Shown here: positions 42,617 to 51,790 of the stretch, one piece after another
Numbering within the stretch: position 1 is the first letter of the stretch
Layout of the letters: each line of letters starts with the position of its first letter
Origin: Thermus sp. 2.9
GTDB lineage: Bacteria; Deinococcota; Deinococci; Deinococcales; Thermaceae
Direction: 5' to 3'
NCBI RefSeq assembly: GCF_000794385.1
Contig: NZ_JTJB01000031.1
Coordinates: 1 to 64,000 of the forward strand
Length of the DNA stretch: 64,000 nt
Program-made: the position numbers and the translations under genes
Notes under the pieces: model-generated
What the model was told of the DNA's origin: nothing
Databases searched by the model: none
What the model saw: the letters and a program-made list of their open reading frames with translations, nothing else

Positions 42617-44827
42617 ATGAAGCCGGGCCTCTATCCCGTGGTGGGGCCGCCGGCTTCGGGGAAGACCGCTTGGGCCCTGGAGCTCGCCCTAGAGGCCCTT
42701 AGGCGGCGGGAGCGGGTCTGGTGGGTGGGGTTACCCCATCAACGGGCCTACGTCTACCGCCTCTTGGGGCAAAAGGGAGCCTTTTTGGGCCTGGAGTTCC
42801 TCTCCTTCCAGGCCCTCTACTACCGGGTGGTGGCGGAGGCGGGAAGGCTTGGGCCCCTCCTGCCAGGGGCGGGGCGGGTGGCGTTGGTGGCGGAGGCCTT
42901 GCGGGCGCTTTCCGGCCCCCAGGTGGCCCCGGGGGAGGCCCGCCTCTTCGCCCGGGCCATCGCCGAGCTGAAGCGGTTTGGCCTTTCCCCCTTCGCCTTG
43001 CCTAAGGAGGGGGAGGCGGGGCGGCTGAGGCGGGTGTACTTCCTCTACGAGCGCCTCAAGGGAAAGGCCCTGGACTACGATGACTTTCGCCGCCTGGCCG
43101 GGAAGGTGCCCCTGAGGCTTTTCCCCAGGCCGGGCCTGGTGGTGGTGGACGGATTCCGAGAAATCGGCCCCTTGGACCTCCACTTCCTCCGCCGCTTGGC
43201 GCAGGAGGTTCCCGTCCTCCTCACCCTAGAGCTTCTCCCCGAGGGGCTGGAGCCCGTGGAAGAGCTTTCCCCAAGGCCCATCCGCCGCCAGGTCTACGCC
43301 CTCGCCAACCCGGTGGAGGAGAGCCGCTACCTCCTGAGGGCCCTGAAGCGGGCCCTCGCCCCCAAGGCGCTGGGCGGGGAGGGGCTTGCCCCCGAGGAGG
43401 TGCTGGTGGTGGCCCCGGAGGGGCGGATCCCCGGGCTTCTCCTCCTCAAGGACGAGTACGGCCTTCCCCTGGTGGACGGGAGGGAACGGGCCCTGGCGGA
43501 CACGGAGGAGGGGGAAAGGGTTCTCGCCCTCCTCAACCCCTTCCCCACGGGGCGGGACCTCTTGGCCTTAGGGTTTTCCGCCTTGGGCCGGCGCGCCTTG
43601 CGCCTGGGCCTGGCGGGGGAGGAGGCGCTTCGGGCCTTGGCGGAGCGGGAAGGCCTCCTTGCGGAGTGGGAGGCGTTTTGCGCCCTCAGGACCCCTGGGG
43701 AGGACGCCTTGGCTTGGGGGGAAGCGGTTCTGAGGTGCCTTGGGGTTTCCGACAAGGAGCCCTTCCTCGCCCGGCTCCGCCTGGCCCTGCGGGTGGACCG
43801 GGCCAATCCCCTTTCCTGGTGGCGGAGCCTCCTTTTGGACGAAACCTTAACCCCCCTCGAGCCCCAACGGGGGCGGTGCCCCTCCCTTCCCCCCTTGCGG
43901 GCCACGGGGGTGCGGGCCCGGCGGGTTTACGTCCTGGAGTGGCTCGCCGGGCGGTACACCCTCGAGGAGCGGGAGGACTACTTCCTCCTGGAGGACCTTA
44001 GGGAAAGGGGGCTTCTTAAGGGGCTTCCCAGGCGGCTTCGGGGGCTAGACCCCCTCTTCCAGGAGGAGATGGCGAGCCGGGGGGAGGAGGTCTTCCTCCT
44101 CTACCCGGAGGCGGGGCCCTCGGGGCCCTATGCCCCCTTGGCCCAGGGGGAAAGGCCCGAGCCCTTGCCCCCGGCAAGCCTCCTGGAGGCCCTGCCCCAC
44201 GAGCCTTTCCGGGTGGAGGACCCCACCACCCAGGCGCCCCCGCCCCACCTCGAGGCCCTCCGCCGCTATTTGGAGTGCCCCTTTCGCGCCTACGCCCTGC
44301 GCTTTAACCTCCAAGAGGAAGACGGGGCCCCGGGCTGGCACCTCCTGCCCAAGGAGCTTCCCCGCCTGAAGGAGGACCCCCAAGTGGGCCCTTGGCTTTC
44401 GGCGCACAGGGAGCACCTGGAGGGGATGGCCTTTTGGGTGCCTTGGCAGGGCCGCCGATTCGTCCTGCGCCTGGACGGGGTGCGGCGGGAGGGGAAGAGG
44501 GTCCACCTCTACCGCCTCCTTCCCCCGGGCAAGGAACCCGACCTGAGCCCCAAGACCCGCTGGACGGAGTGGTACGCCCTAAAGGCCCTCCTTTCGCGGA
44601 AGGACGTGGAGGAGGTCTTCCTTTGGGTCTGGCCCTGGCTGGGGGCGCCCAAACCCCACCGCAAGACCCCTTACCGCCCGAAGGAGCGGCTTCCCTTGGC
44701 GGAGGAGGTGGAGGAAATGGCGCAGGCGGCCTACCAAGCATGGGAGAAGGGCGCCTTTCCCCCCAAGCCCGGCCCCCACTGCTACCACTGCCACTTGGCC
44801 GACGTCTGCCGCAAGGAGGAGGTATGA
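42617..44827 (+). CDS. addB: AddB-like recombination-repair exonuclease subunit
   Basis: 736-residue partner of AddA in double-strand break processing. The N-terminal nucleotide-binding loop is GPPASGKTAWAL (residues 10-21). The C-terminus has ECPFRAYALRF near residue 555 and CYHCHLADVCR at the end, the four Cys that hold the AddB 4Fe-4S cluster. The PD-(D/E)xK nuclease core is not convincing: there is LRLDGVRREGKR but no D-Y-K block after it. TAAACT lies eight bases before the ATG. It overlaps addA as ATGA. Confidence 0.86.
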   Translation: MKPGLYPVVGPPASGKTAWALELALEALRRRERVWWVGLPHQRAYVYRLLGQKGAFLGLEFLSFQALYYRVVAEAGRLGPLLPGAGRVALVAEALRALSGPQVAPGEARLFARAIAELKRFGLSPFALPKEGEAGRLRRVYFLYERLKGKALDYDDFRRLAGKVPLRLFPRPGLVVVDGFREIGPLDLHFLRRLAQEVPVLLTLELLPEGLEPVEELSPRPIRRQVYALANPVEESRYLLRALKRALAPKALGGEGLAPEEVLVVAPEGRIPGLLLLKDEYGLPLVDGRERALADTEEGERVLALLNPFPTGRDLLALGFSALGRRALRLGLAGEEALRALAEREGLLAEWEAFCALRTPGEDALAWGEAVLRCLGVSDKEPFLARLRLALRVDRANPLSWWRSLLLDETLTPLEPQRGRCPSLPPLRATGVRARRVYVLEWLAGRYTLEEREDYFLLEDLRERGLLKGLPRRLRGLDPLFQEEMASRGEEVFLLYPEAGPSGPYAPLAQGERPEPLPPASLLEALPHEPFRVEDPTTQAPPPHLEALRRYLECPFRAYALRFNLQEEDGAPGWHLLPKELPRLKEDPQVGPWLSAHREHLEGMAFWVPWQGRRFVLRLDGVRREGKRVHLYRLLPPGKEPDLSPKTRWTEWYALKALLSRKDVEEVFLWVWPWLGAPKPHRKTPYRPKERLPLAEEVEEMAQAAYQAWEKGAFPPKPGPHCYHCHLADVCRKEEV

Positions 44828-47401
44828 AGCTTTACGTTGCCTCGGCGGGCACGGGGAAGACGCACACCTTGGTGCGGGAGCTTTTGGAAAGCCTCCGCCA
44901 AGGCGTGCCCCTAAGGCGCATGGCCGCCCTCACCTTCACCCGCAAGGCGGCGGAGGAGCTCAGGGGAAGGATCCTGGAGGCGGTGGCCCAGCTGGGGGAC
45001 GAGGCGGCGAGGCGGGAGGCCTATGGGGCGGTCTTCACCACCATCCACGGCTTCATGGCCGAGGCCTTGCGCCACACCGCCCCCTTCCTCTCCCTGGACC
45101 CCGACTTCGCCCTTTTGGACGAGTTCTTGGCCGAGGAGGTCTTCTTGGAGGAGGTGCGAAGCCTCCTTTACCTTAAAGGGCTTTCCCCCGAGTGGGAGGA
45201 GCTCCTCCGGGCCCTTTACCGCAAGCGTTCCCTGGCGGAGGCCTTCCTGCCCGCCGAGGGGGAGGAAAACGGGAGGCTCCTCGCCCTCTACGGGGAGGTC
45301 CTTGCGGGCTACCGCCGCCGGACCCTCGAGGCCCTGGGGCCGAGCGACCTCGAGGCCCTGGCCCTCCGCCTGGTGGAAAACCCCCTCGCCCTTTCCCGCC
45401 TGGTGGAGCGCTTCCCTCACCTCTTCCTGGACGAGTACCAGGACGTGAACCCCCTTCAGGCCCGCTTCTTTGGGGCGTTGGAGGAGGCGGGGGCCAGGCT
45501 CGTGGCCGTGGGGGACCCCAAGCAGTCCATCTACCTCTTCCGCAACGCCCGGGTGGAGGTCTTCCGCCAGGCCCTGGCCCGGGTGGAAAGGCGCGAGCTT
45601 AAGGAAAGCCGCCGCCACGCCAGGGAGGTGGCGGCTTTCTTGAACCGGTTCCTGGCCCTTTTCCCCGAGGCGGAACGGGTGCCCCTGGTGCCCTTGCGGG
45701 AGGAGGAGGGGCGGGTGGAGGTGCACTGGGTGGTGGGGGAAGGCGAGTTAGAGGCCAAGCGGGCCTTTGAGGCGCGCCTTTTGGCCGAGCGGCTTCGGGC
45801 GCTTGCGCAGGAGGGGGTGCCCTTCCCGGACATGGCCGTCTTGGTGCGAAGCCGCACGAGCCTTCCCCCCCTGGAAAGGGCCTTCCGCGCCCTGGGGGTG
45901 CCCTACGTGTTGCGGCGGGGGCGGAGCTTCTTCACCCGGCCCGAGGTGCGGGACCTCTACCACGCCCTCAGGCTTTCCCTCCTGGAAGGCCCTCCTTCCC
46001 CTTCCGAGCGGCTTTCCCTTCTGGCCTTTTTGCGGGGGCCTTTCTTGGGGCTCAACCTGGGGGCGGTGGAGGAGGCCTTGCGGGCGGAAGACCCCTTACC
46101 CCCACCTGCCCGAGGAGGCGCAGGCCCGCCTGGCCTGGCTCAAGACCCTGGCGGGGAAAAGGCCTTTGGAGGCGCTTAAATCCCTGGTCCAGGACGAGGT
46201 CTTCCTCAGGCGGCTTGAGCCCAGGGCCCGGGCCAACCTGGACGCCCTTTTGCTCCTCGCCGCCCGGGAGCGCTTTCCGGACATCGAGGCCCTCCTGGAA
46301 TGGCTCAAGGTGAGGGCCCAGGACCCCGAGGCCGGGGAGCTTCCCGAGGGGGGCGAGGGGGTGAACCTCCTCACCGTCCACGCCGCCAAGGGCCTGGAGT
46401 GGCCGGTGGTGGCGGTCTTTGACCTGGCCCGGGGGGAGCCCCCGGACCGGGAGCCCCTCCTGGTGGGGGAGGGGGGGCAGGTGGCCTTGAAGGGCACCCC
46501 GGGCTACGAGCCCTTGGCCGGGGCCCTAAAGAAGGCGCAACGGGAGGAGGCGTTCCGCCTCCTCTACGTGGCCCTTTCCCGGGCTAGGGACGTCCTCCTC
46601 CTCACGGGAAGCCTCTCCGGGCGCCCCGGGCCTTGGGCGGAGGTCCTTTGGGATTTGGGCCTGGGCCCCGACGGGGAAGACCCCCTGGTGCGCCGCCACT
46701 CCCTAAGCCCCCTGCCCCGGGTGCAGCCCAAAGGGAAGCGAGAGAGCCCCAGGCCCGCCCCCTACGCCGCTTGGCGCCCGGACCCAAGCCCCTTGCCCTG
46801 GGTCTACTCCCCAAGCGCCTTCCGCAAGGACAAGGACGAGCCCAAGCCCCTGGCGGAGGCCTTGGAGGGGGAGGCGGCCTCCGAGTACGCCCGGGCCCTG
46901 GGCACCCTGGTCCACTACGCCATCGCTCGGGACCTGGACCCTCAGGACGAGGGGGCCATGGCGGCCCTTCTCCTCCAGGAGGTGGCCTTCCCCTTCTCCG
47001 AGGGGGAAAAGGCGGCGCTTCTCGCCGAGGTGAAGGCCCTCCTTGCCCGCTACCGGGAGCTTTTGGGCCAGGCTTTGCCTTCCCTCGAGGCCCGGGCCGA
47101 GGACTACCCCGAGCTTCCCCTGGTCCTTCCCCTGGGGGGCACCGTCTGGCACGGGGTCCTGGACCGCCTCTATAGGGTGGGGGAGCGGTGGTTCCTGGAC
47201 GACTACAAGACCGACCAAACGGTGAAGCCCGAGGCCTACCGCTTCCAGATCGCCCTTTACGCCGAGGCGGTGCGGCGAGCCCTGGGGGTGGAGGCGGAGG
47301 CCAGGCTCGTCTACCTGCGCCACGGCCAGGTCCACGCCTTTTCCCCAGAGGCCCTGCGGGAGGCTTTGAACCAGATGCCAAGGGAAATCCCCCCGGGGTG
47401 A
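44824..47401 (+). CDS. addA: AddA-like helicase-nuclease subunit, frame break near 46095
   Basis: UvrD-like helicase with C-terminal nuclease, about 859 residues when joined. Helicase motifs are SAGTGKTHTL (I), ALTFTRKAAEEL (Ia), FLDEYQDVNPLQ (II), VGDPKQSIYLFR (III), VNLLTVHAAKGLEWP (V) and LLYVALSRARDVLLL (VI). The nuclease shows ALGTLVHYAIARD, GVLDRLYRV and FLDDYKTDQ. The frame is lost in ACCCCTTACC (46091-46100). One extra base there, in CCCC or TT, explains it. The downstream frame resumes with YPHLPEEAQARL. Confidence 0.88.
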
Positions 47402-47426
47402 GCCCGGGGGGAGGAAAGGGTGGCGC

Positions 47427-47813
47427 CTAGCGCTTGGAGTACTGGGGCGCCCGGCGGGCCTTGTGCTTGCCGTACTTCTTCCTTTCCACCATGCGGGGGT
47501 CGCGGGTGAGGAAGCCCAAGGGCTTGAGCTTGGCGCGGTAATCCGGGTTGTAGCGCAGAAGGGCCCGGGCCACCCCTAGCTTGATAGCGTCAATCTGGCC
47601 GCTCTTGCCGCCCCCCGTCACGGTGATGTAGGCGTCAAAGCGGCCCAAGGCGTCCACCACCCGCAAAGGCTCCAGGGCCGCCACCGCCCGCACGATGCCC
47701 TGGAAGTAGTCCTGGAAGTCCTGGCCGTTCACGGTGACCTTACCGCTTCCGGGTCTGAGGAAGACCCGGGCCACCGCCTCCTTGCGCCTGCCGGTGCCGT
47801 AGTACTGCTCCAT
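47427..47813 (-). CDS. rpsI: Ribosomal protein S9
   Basis: 128-residue small-subunit protein. Family signatures are QYYGTGRRKEAVARVFL, VTVTGGGKSGQIDAIKLGVARAL and the basic C-terminus RKKYGKHKARRAPQYSKR, whose last Lys-Arg contacts tRNA in the P site. The ATG at 47813 lies in the rplM stop (TGATG), so S9 and L13 are translationally coupled, the usual bacterial arrangement. Confidence 0.97.
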   Translation of the reverse strand: MEQYYGTGRRKEAVARVFLRPGSGKVTVNGQDFQDYFQGIVRAVAALEPLRVVDALGRFDAYITVTGGGKSGQIDAIKLGVARALLRYNPDYRAKLKPLGFLTRDPRMVERKKYGKHKARRAPQYSKR

Positions 47814-48237
47814 CACTTGACCTCCAGCTTCTGTGGCTTCTGGGCCTGGTGGGGGTGGGTGGGCCCGGCGTAGACCTTAAGCCGCTTGAAGAGCTTCCGC
47901 CCCAAGGGCCCCTTGGGGAGCATCCCCTTCACCGCGTGCTCCAGCACCCGCTCGGGGTGGGTGGCGAGCATCTTCTCCGCCGGGATCTCCTTGAGGCCCC
48001 CCTGGTAGCCGCTATAGCGGGTGTAGATCTTCTGCTTGAGCTTCTTCCCCGTGAGGCGGATCTTGTCGGCGTTGATCACCACCACAAAATCCCCCATGGC
48101 CACGTTGGGGGTCCAGTCGGGGCGGTGCTTGCCCCTAAGGAGGGTGGCGATCTGGGTGGCGAGCCGCCCCAGGGTCTTGCCCTCGGCGTCAATCAGAACC
48201 CAACGGGGTTCAATCTCTTCGGCACGTACGTTTGCAT
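47813..48237 (-). CDS. rplM: Ribosomal protein L13, frame break near 48217
   Basis: The family N-terminus MQTYVPK is encoded from ATG 48237. The body [28 protein letters not shown] continues in a different frame to 47813. One missing base at AAGAGATTGAA (about 48215-48220) explains this and restores a 141-residue protein like T. thermophilus L13. L13 is essential, so this is very probably a sequence error. GAGGAGGG precedes the ATG, and a hairpin lies in the leader. Confidence 0.93.
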
Positions 48238-48255
48238 GACCAGGGCCCTCCTCAA

Positions 48256-48290
48256 GTTCTTGCCGGGGGATCGGGGGACCCCGCAAGAAC
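48256..48290 (-). promoter_or_regulatory. L13 leader hairpin, possible autoregulatory element
   Basis: An 8-bp perfect stem GTTCTTGC / GCAAGAAC encloses an inner GGGG-CCCC pairing. It lies 18 bp upstream of the rplM start, close to the GAGGAGGG. The leader from a -10 box TAGAGT (48301-48306, minus) is about 57 bp. Leaders with hairpins bound by L13 are known in other bacteria. Whether this is one is an inference. Confidence 0.6.
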
Positions 48291-48300
48291 GCCAAAGAAG

Positions 48301-48350
48301 ACTCTACCACAAACCAAGGCCTTCCGCCAGATGTGGTAGGCTAAAGTCCC
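48301..48350. promoter_or_regulatory. Divergent rplM / pyrG promoter region with shared motif
   Basis: CTACCACA at 48304-48311 and TGTGGTAG at 48332-48339 form a perfect inverted repeat. Read outward, each gives TGTGGTAGnnT: TAGAGT for rplM and TAGGCT for pyrG. Both promoters therefore have the same extended -10. TAGGCT ends eight bases before the pyrG GTG. Confidence 0.55.
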
Positions 48351-49997
48351 GTGAGCGGGGTTTCCGATAGCCCAACAAGGCCCAGGAAGTACGTGTTCGT
48401 CACCGGAGGGGTGGTGTCCAGCCTGGGGAAGGGGATCCTCACCTCCTCCTTAGGGGCCCTCTTAAGGGCCCGGGGGTACCGGGTCACGGCCATCAAGATT
48501 GACCCCTACGTGAACGTGGACGCCGGCACCATGCGCCCCTATGAGCACGGGGAGGTCTTCGTCACCGCCGACGGGGCGGAGACCGATTTGGACATCGGCC
48601 ACTACGAGCGCTTTTTGGACATGGACCTCTCCCGGGGGAACAACCTCACCACCGGCCAGGTCTACCTTTCCGTGATCCAGAAGGAGCGCCGGGGCGAGTA
48701 CCTCTCCCAGACGGTCCAGGTCATCCCCCACATCACCGACGAGATCAAAGACCGCATCCGCAAGGTGGCGGAGGAGCAGAAGGCGGAGGTGGTGGTGGTG
48801 GAGGTGGGGGGTACGGTGGGGGACATAGAAAGCCTCCCCTTTTTGGAGGCCATCCGCCAGTTCCGCTTTGACGAGGGGGAGGAGAACACCTTCTACATCC
48901 ACCTCACCCTGGTCCCTTACCTGGAGACCAGCGAGGAGTTCAAGACCAAGCCCACGCAGCACTCCGTGGCCACCTTGCGGGGTGTGGGCATCCAGCCCGA
49001 CGCCATCGTCCTCCGCTCCGTGAAGCCCGTGCCCGAGGAGGTGCGGAACAAGGTGGCCCTCTTCACCAACGTGCGCCCCGGGCACGTCTTCTCCAGCCCC
49101 AACGTGGAGCACCTCTACGAGGTTCCCCTCCTCCTGGAGGAGCAGGGCCTGGGCCGGGCGGTGGAGCGGGCCTTGGGATTGGAGCCCGTCTTCCCCAACC
49201 TGGCCTTCTGGCAGGAGGCGGTCCGGGTCCTCAAACACCCCGAGCGCACGGTGCGCATCGCCATCGCCGGGAAGTACGTGAAGATGCCGGACGCCTACCT
49301 TTCCCTCCTGGAGGCCTTGAAGCATGCCGGCATCAAGAACCGGGCCCGGGTGGAGGTGAAGTGGGTGGACGCCGAGGCCCTGGAGGCGGGAGACCTGGAC
49401 GAGGCCTTCGCCGACGTCTCCGGCATCCTGGTCCCCGGGGGCTTTGGCGTGCGGGGGATTGAGGGCAAGGTGCGGGCGGCCCAGTACGCCCGGGAGCGCA
49501 AAATCCCCTACCTCGGCATCTGCTTGGGCCTGCAGATCGCCGTGATTGAGTTCGCCCGCAACGTGGCGGGGCTAAAGGGGGCCAACTCCACGGAGTTTGA
49601 CCCCTACACGCCCCATCCCGTCATTGACCTCATGCCGGAGCAACTGGAGGTGGAGGGCCTGGGCGGGACCATGCGCCTCGGGGACTGGCCCATGCGCATC
49701 AAGGAGGGCACCCTCCTCCACCGCCTCTACGGCAAGGAGGAGGCCATGGAGCGGCACCGCCACCGCTACGAGGTCAACCCCCTTTACGTGGACCAGTTGG
49801 AGCGGGCTGGGCTCGTCATCTCCGCCACCACCCCGGGGATGCGGGGCCGGGGGGCGGGGTTGGTGGAGGCCATTGAGCTAAGGGACCACCCCTTCTTCCT
49901 CGCCCTCCAAAGCCACCCCGAGTTCAAAAGCCGCCCCATGCGCCCCTCGCCTCCCTTCGCCGGCTTTGTGGAGGCGGCCTTGCGCCGCCGGGGCTAG
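48351..49997 (+). CDS. pyrG: CTP synthase
   Basis: Aminates UTP to CTP with glutamine. The N-terminal synthetase has VTGGVVSSLGKGILTSSLGALL and KIDPYVNVDAGTM. The C-terminal glutaminase has the oxyanion PGGFGVRG, nucleophile Cys in LGICLGLQIAV and His/Glu in QSHPEFKSRP. 548 residues is normal for Thermus. It starts at GTG 48351, eight bases after a TAGGCT box. The end overlaps the convergent DUF815 gene by four bases. Confidence 0.97.
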   Translation: MSGVSDSPTRPRKYVFVTGGVVSSLGKGILTSSLGALLRARGYRVTAIKIDPYVNVDAGTMRPYEHGEVFVTADGAETDLDIGHYERFLDMDLSRGNNLTTGQVYLSVIQKERRGEYLSQTVQVIPHITDEIKDRIRKVAEEQKAEVVVVEVGGTVGDIESLPFLEAIRQFRFDEGEENTFYIHLTLVPYLETSEEFKTKPTQHSVATLRGVGIQPDAIVLRSVKPVPEEVRNKVALFTNVRPGHVFSSPNVEHLYEVPLLLEEQGLGRAVERALGLEPVFPNLAFWQEAVRVLKHPERTVRIAIAGKYVKMPDAYLSLLEALKHAGIKNRARVEVKWVDAEALEAGDLDEAFADVSGILVPGGFGVRGIEGKVRAAQYARERKIPYLGICLGLQIAVIEFARNVAGLKGANSTEFDPYTPHPVIDLMPEQLEVEGLGGTMRLGDWPMRIKEGTLLHRLYGKEEAMERHRHRYEVNPLYVDQLERAGLVISATTPGMRGRGAGLVEAIELRDHPFFLALQSHPEFKSRPMRPSPPFAGFVEAALRRRG

Positions 49998-51019
49998 CGG
50001 AGGAGGCTTGCGAACTGCCGGGCCACCCGGCCGGAAAAGCCCTTTTGCAGGGCAAAGCGAAGGGCCTCTTCCGCTTCCTCTTGGCGGAGGGGGCGGCCCA
50101 AGTGGTGGGCCACCGCCTGGAGGTAAAGCCCCTTGTCAAAGGGTGGGAAGGTGAGGACGAGGCCGAAGCGCTCGGAAAGGGCCAGGGTGTCCTGAAGGGC
50201 GTCCCAGGCCTCGGGGGCCTCGCCCGGCAGGGGGTTCTCCCCCAGGCGGCGCACCAGGTGGCGGCGGTTGGAGGTGGCCAGGAGGAGGACGTTTTCCGCC
50301 GCCCCCTCGAGGCTCCCCTCCAAAAGCGCCTTGAGGTGGTGGAAAGCCGCGTCCTCGGGGTCTAAGGAGAGGTCGTCCAGGAAGAGGAAGAAGCGGTGGG
50401 GGAGGGAGGCAAGGGTGGCCAGAAGGGTTTCCAGCTGGGAAAGGGCCTTGGGCTCCACCTCCACCATGCGAGCCCCTTCCAGGTGCAATAGCCCCCTGGC
50501 AGCGGTGCTTTTTCCCGTGCCCCGGGCCCCGTAGAGGAGGGTGTGGAGGGCGGGCTTGCCCGCGAGGAAGCGGCGGGCGTTTTCCTCCAGGGCCCGGTGT
50601 TGCGCTTCATACCCCAAAAGTTCCCCCGGCTTGGGCAGGCGGGGGGAGGGAAGGGGGTGGAGCTCCCCATCAAAGCGGAAGGCGCGGTACAGGGCGAAGG
50701 GCCAGGGCCCGTGGGCCTTTAGGACCGCCGCCATGGCCTCGGGGTCGCGGGCGAGGAGGGCCTGAAGCGCCCCTTCCTCCGCCGGGTGGGGGGGGCGTTC
50801 CCCCAGGCTTCGCAGGGGGTATTCCCGGCGCAGGCGCTCCAGCTCCAGGTAGAGGGCCTCGAGGTCCAGCCGCATCAGGTCCAATACCCCTGGGGTGGCC
50901 TTCAGGGCCCGGAAAGCCCAAGGAGCCTTGAGGAGGCTTTGCGCCAAGGCGTAGCCCCAGGGTTCCCCTTGGGGAAGGTCCATGGGCAGAAGGTCCAAGG
51001 GGTTCTTGGGGTGGTCCAT
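49994..51019 (-). CDS. DUF815-family AAA+ ATPase
   Basis: About 341 residues. A C-terminal AAA+ domain begins after GYEAQHRALEENARRFLAG, with Walker A GARGTGKSTAARG, Walker B FLFLDDLSLD and sensor-like LLATSNRRHLV and LSERFGLVLTFPPFDK. DUF815 proteins are cytoplasmic ATPases of unknown function. ATG 51019 is chosen since TATCAT ends seven bases upstream on the minus strand. ATG 51028 is an alternative. Confidence 0.85.
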   Translation of the reverse strand: MDHPKNPLDLLPMDLPQGEPWGYALAQSLLKAPWAFRALKATPGVLDLMRLDLEALYLELERLRREYPLRSLGERPPHPAEEGALQALLARDPEAMAAVLKAHGPWPFALYRAFRFDGELHPLPSPRLPKPGELLGYEAQHRALEENARRFLAGKPALHTLLYGARGTGKSTAARGLLHLEGARMVEVEPKALSQLETLLATLASLPHRFFLFLDDLSLDPEDAAFHHLKALLEGSLEGAAENVLLLATSNRRHLVRRLGENPLPGEAPEAWDALQDTLALSERFGLVLTFPPFDKGLYLQAVAHHLGRPLRQEEAEEALRFALQKGFSGRVARQFASLLR

Positions 51020-51062
51020 AGCGACCATGATACGGAACCCCCCGGGCTTCCCCGGGGGTCCT

Positions 51063-51138
51063 TGGTGGGCCGCACAGGACTCGAACCTGTAACCCACCGA
51101 TTAAGAGTCGGTTGCTCTACCGGTTGAGCTAGCGGCCC
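51063..51138 (-). tRNA. tRNA-Lys(CTT)
   Basis: 76 bases including CCA. Acceptor GGGCCGC pairs with GCGGCCC, the anticodon stem ACCGA/TCGGT encloses CTCTTAA (anticodon CTT), and the T-arm has GGTTCGAGTCC. A strong promoter lies just upstream. Confidence 0.97.
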
Positions 51139-51152
51139 AAACGCCAAAAGCT

Positions 51153-51182
51153 AGTGTAGCCCCCCCCTTTTGCCCCTGTCAA
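51153..51182 (-). promoter_or_regulatory. Promoter of tRNA-Lys
   Basis: On the minus strand: TTGACA, 18-bp spacer rich in G, then TACACT. The -35 overlaps the stop codon of thiN (TGA within TTGAC). The transcript would start a few bases before the mature tRNA 5' end. Confidence 0.75.
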
Positions 51183-51790
51183 TAGACGTAGAGCACCGCC
51201 CGCCCCACCGCCACCTCTATCCGGATCGCCCCCAAGGCCTCGTTCTCCAGGGTGCGGGTGGTGGCCGCCAAAGGGGTCAAGGGGGGGTTCCAGCGGGCCC
51301 CTTCCAGGGCCAAGGCCACTTCGGGAAAGGGAAGGAGGCTAAAGGGGGTGCCCGGCGCCAAGGGAAAGGCGTGGGCCCCGGGAAGTAGGGGGTAGGCCCA
51401 GGTGAGCCCGTCCGTGAGGGCCACCTTTACCCCCCTTTCCGCCAGGGAAAAGGAAAGGGCCAGGTGGGCCAGGGTGTGGTCCAGCCTCCCCCCAATCCCC
51501 CCGAGCAAAAGCACCTCCTCCGCCCCCAGGGCCAAGGCCCTTTGCAACAGGGCTTCCCCGTCGGTCAGGTCCTTTTCCCGGGGCAGGACCTCCTTGGGGG
51601 CGGGAAGGGCCGACTGCAGCCAAGGGGGGCTTGAGTCAAAGTCCCCCAGCCACACCTCGGGGATGAGCCCTAAGGCGAGGGCGTGCCTGCCCCCTGAGTC
51701 CGCCGCCAGGAGGCGGTATCCTTGAAGCTTTTCCCTAAGTGGCTCTGTGACCAGCAGAGGGCCCCCTAAGAGGAGGGCGAAGCGCCTCAT
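51179..51790 (-). CDS. thiN: Thiamine pyrophosphokinase
   Basis: Transfers pyrophosphate from ATP to thiamine. Motifs are LLAADSGGRHALALGLIPEVWLGDFDSS near residue 27 and LLLGGIGGRLDHTLAHL near residue 95, both typical. 203 residues is normal. ATG 51790 overlaps the stop of the upstream ABC ATPase once that gene is corrected for a frame break, so the ABC gene may serve thiamine or a related ligand. Confidence 0.93.
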   Translation of the reverse strand: MRRFALLLGGPLLVTEPLREKLQGYRLLAADSGGRHALALGLIPEVWLGDFDSSPPWLQSALPAPKEVLPREKDLTDGEALLQRALALGAEEVLLLGGIGGRLDHTLAHLALSFSLAERGVKVALTDGLTWAYPLLPGAHAFPLAPGTPFSLLPFPEVALALEGARWNPPLTPLAATTRTLENEALGAIRIEVAVGRAVLYVY

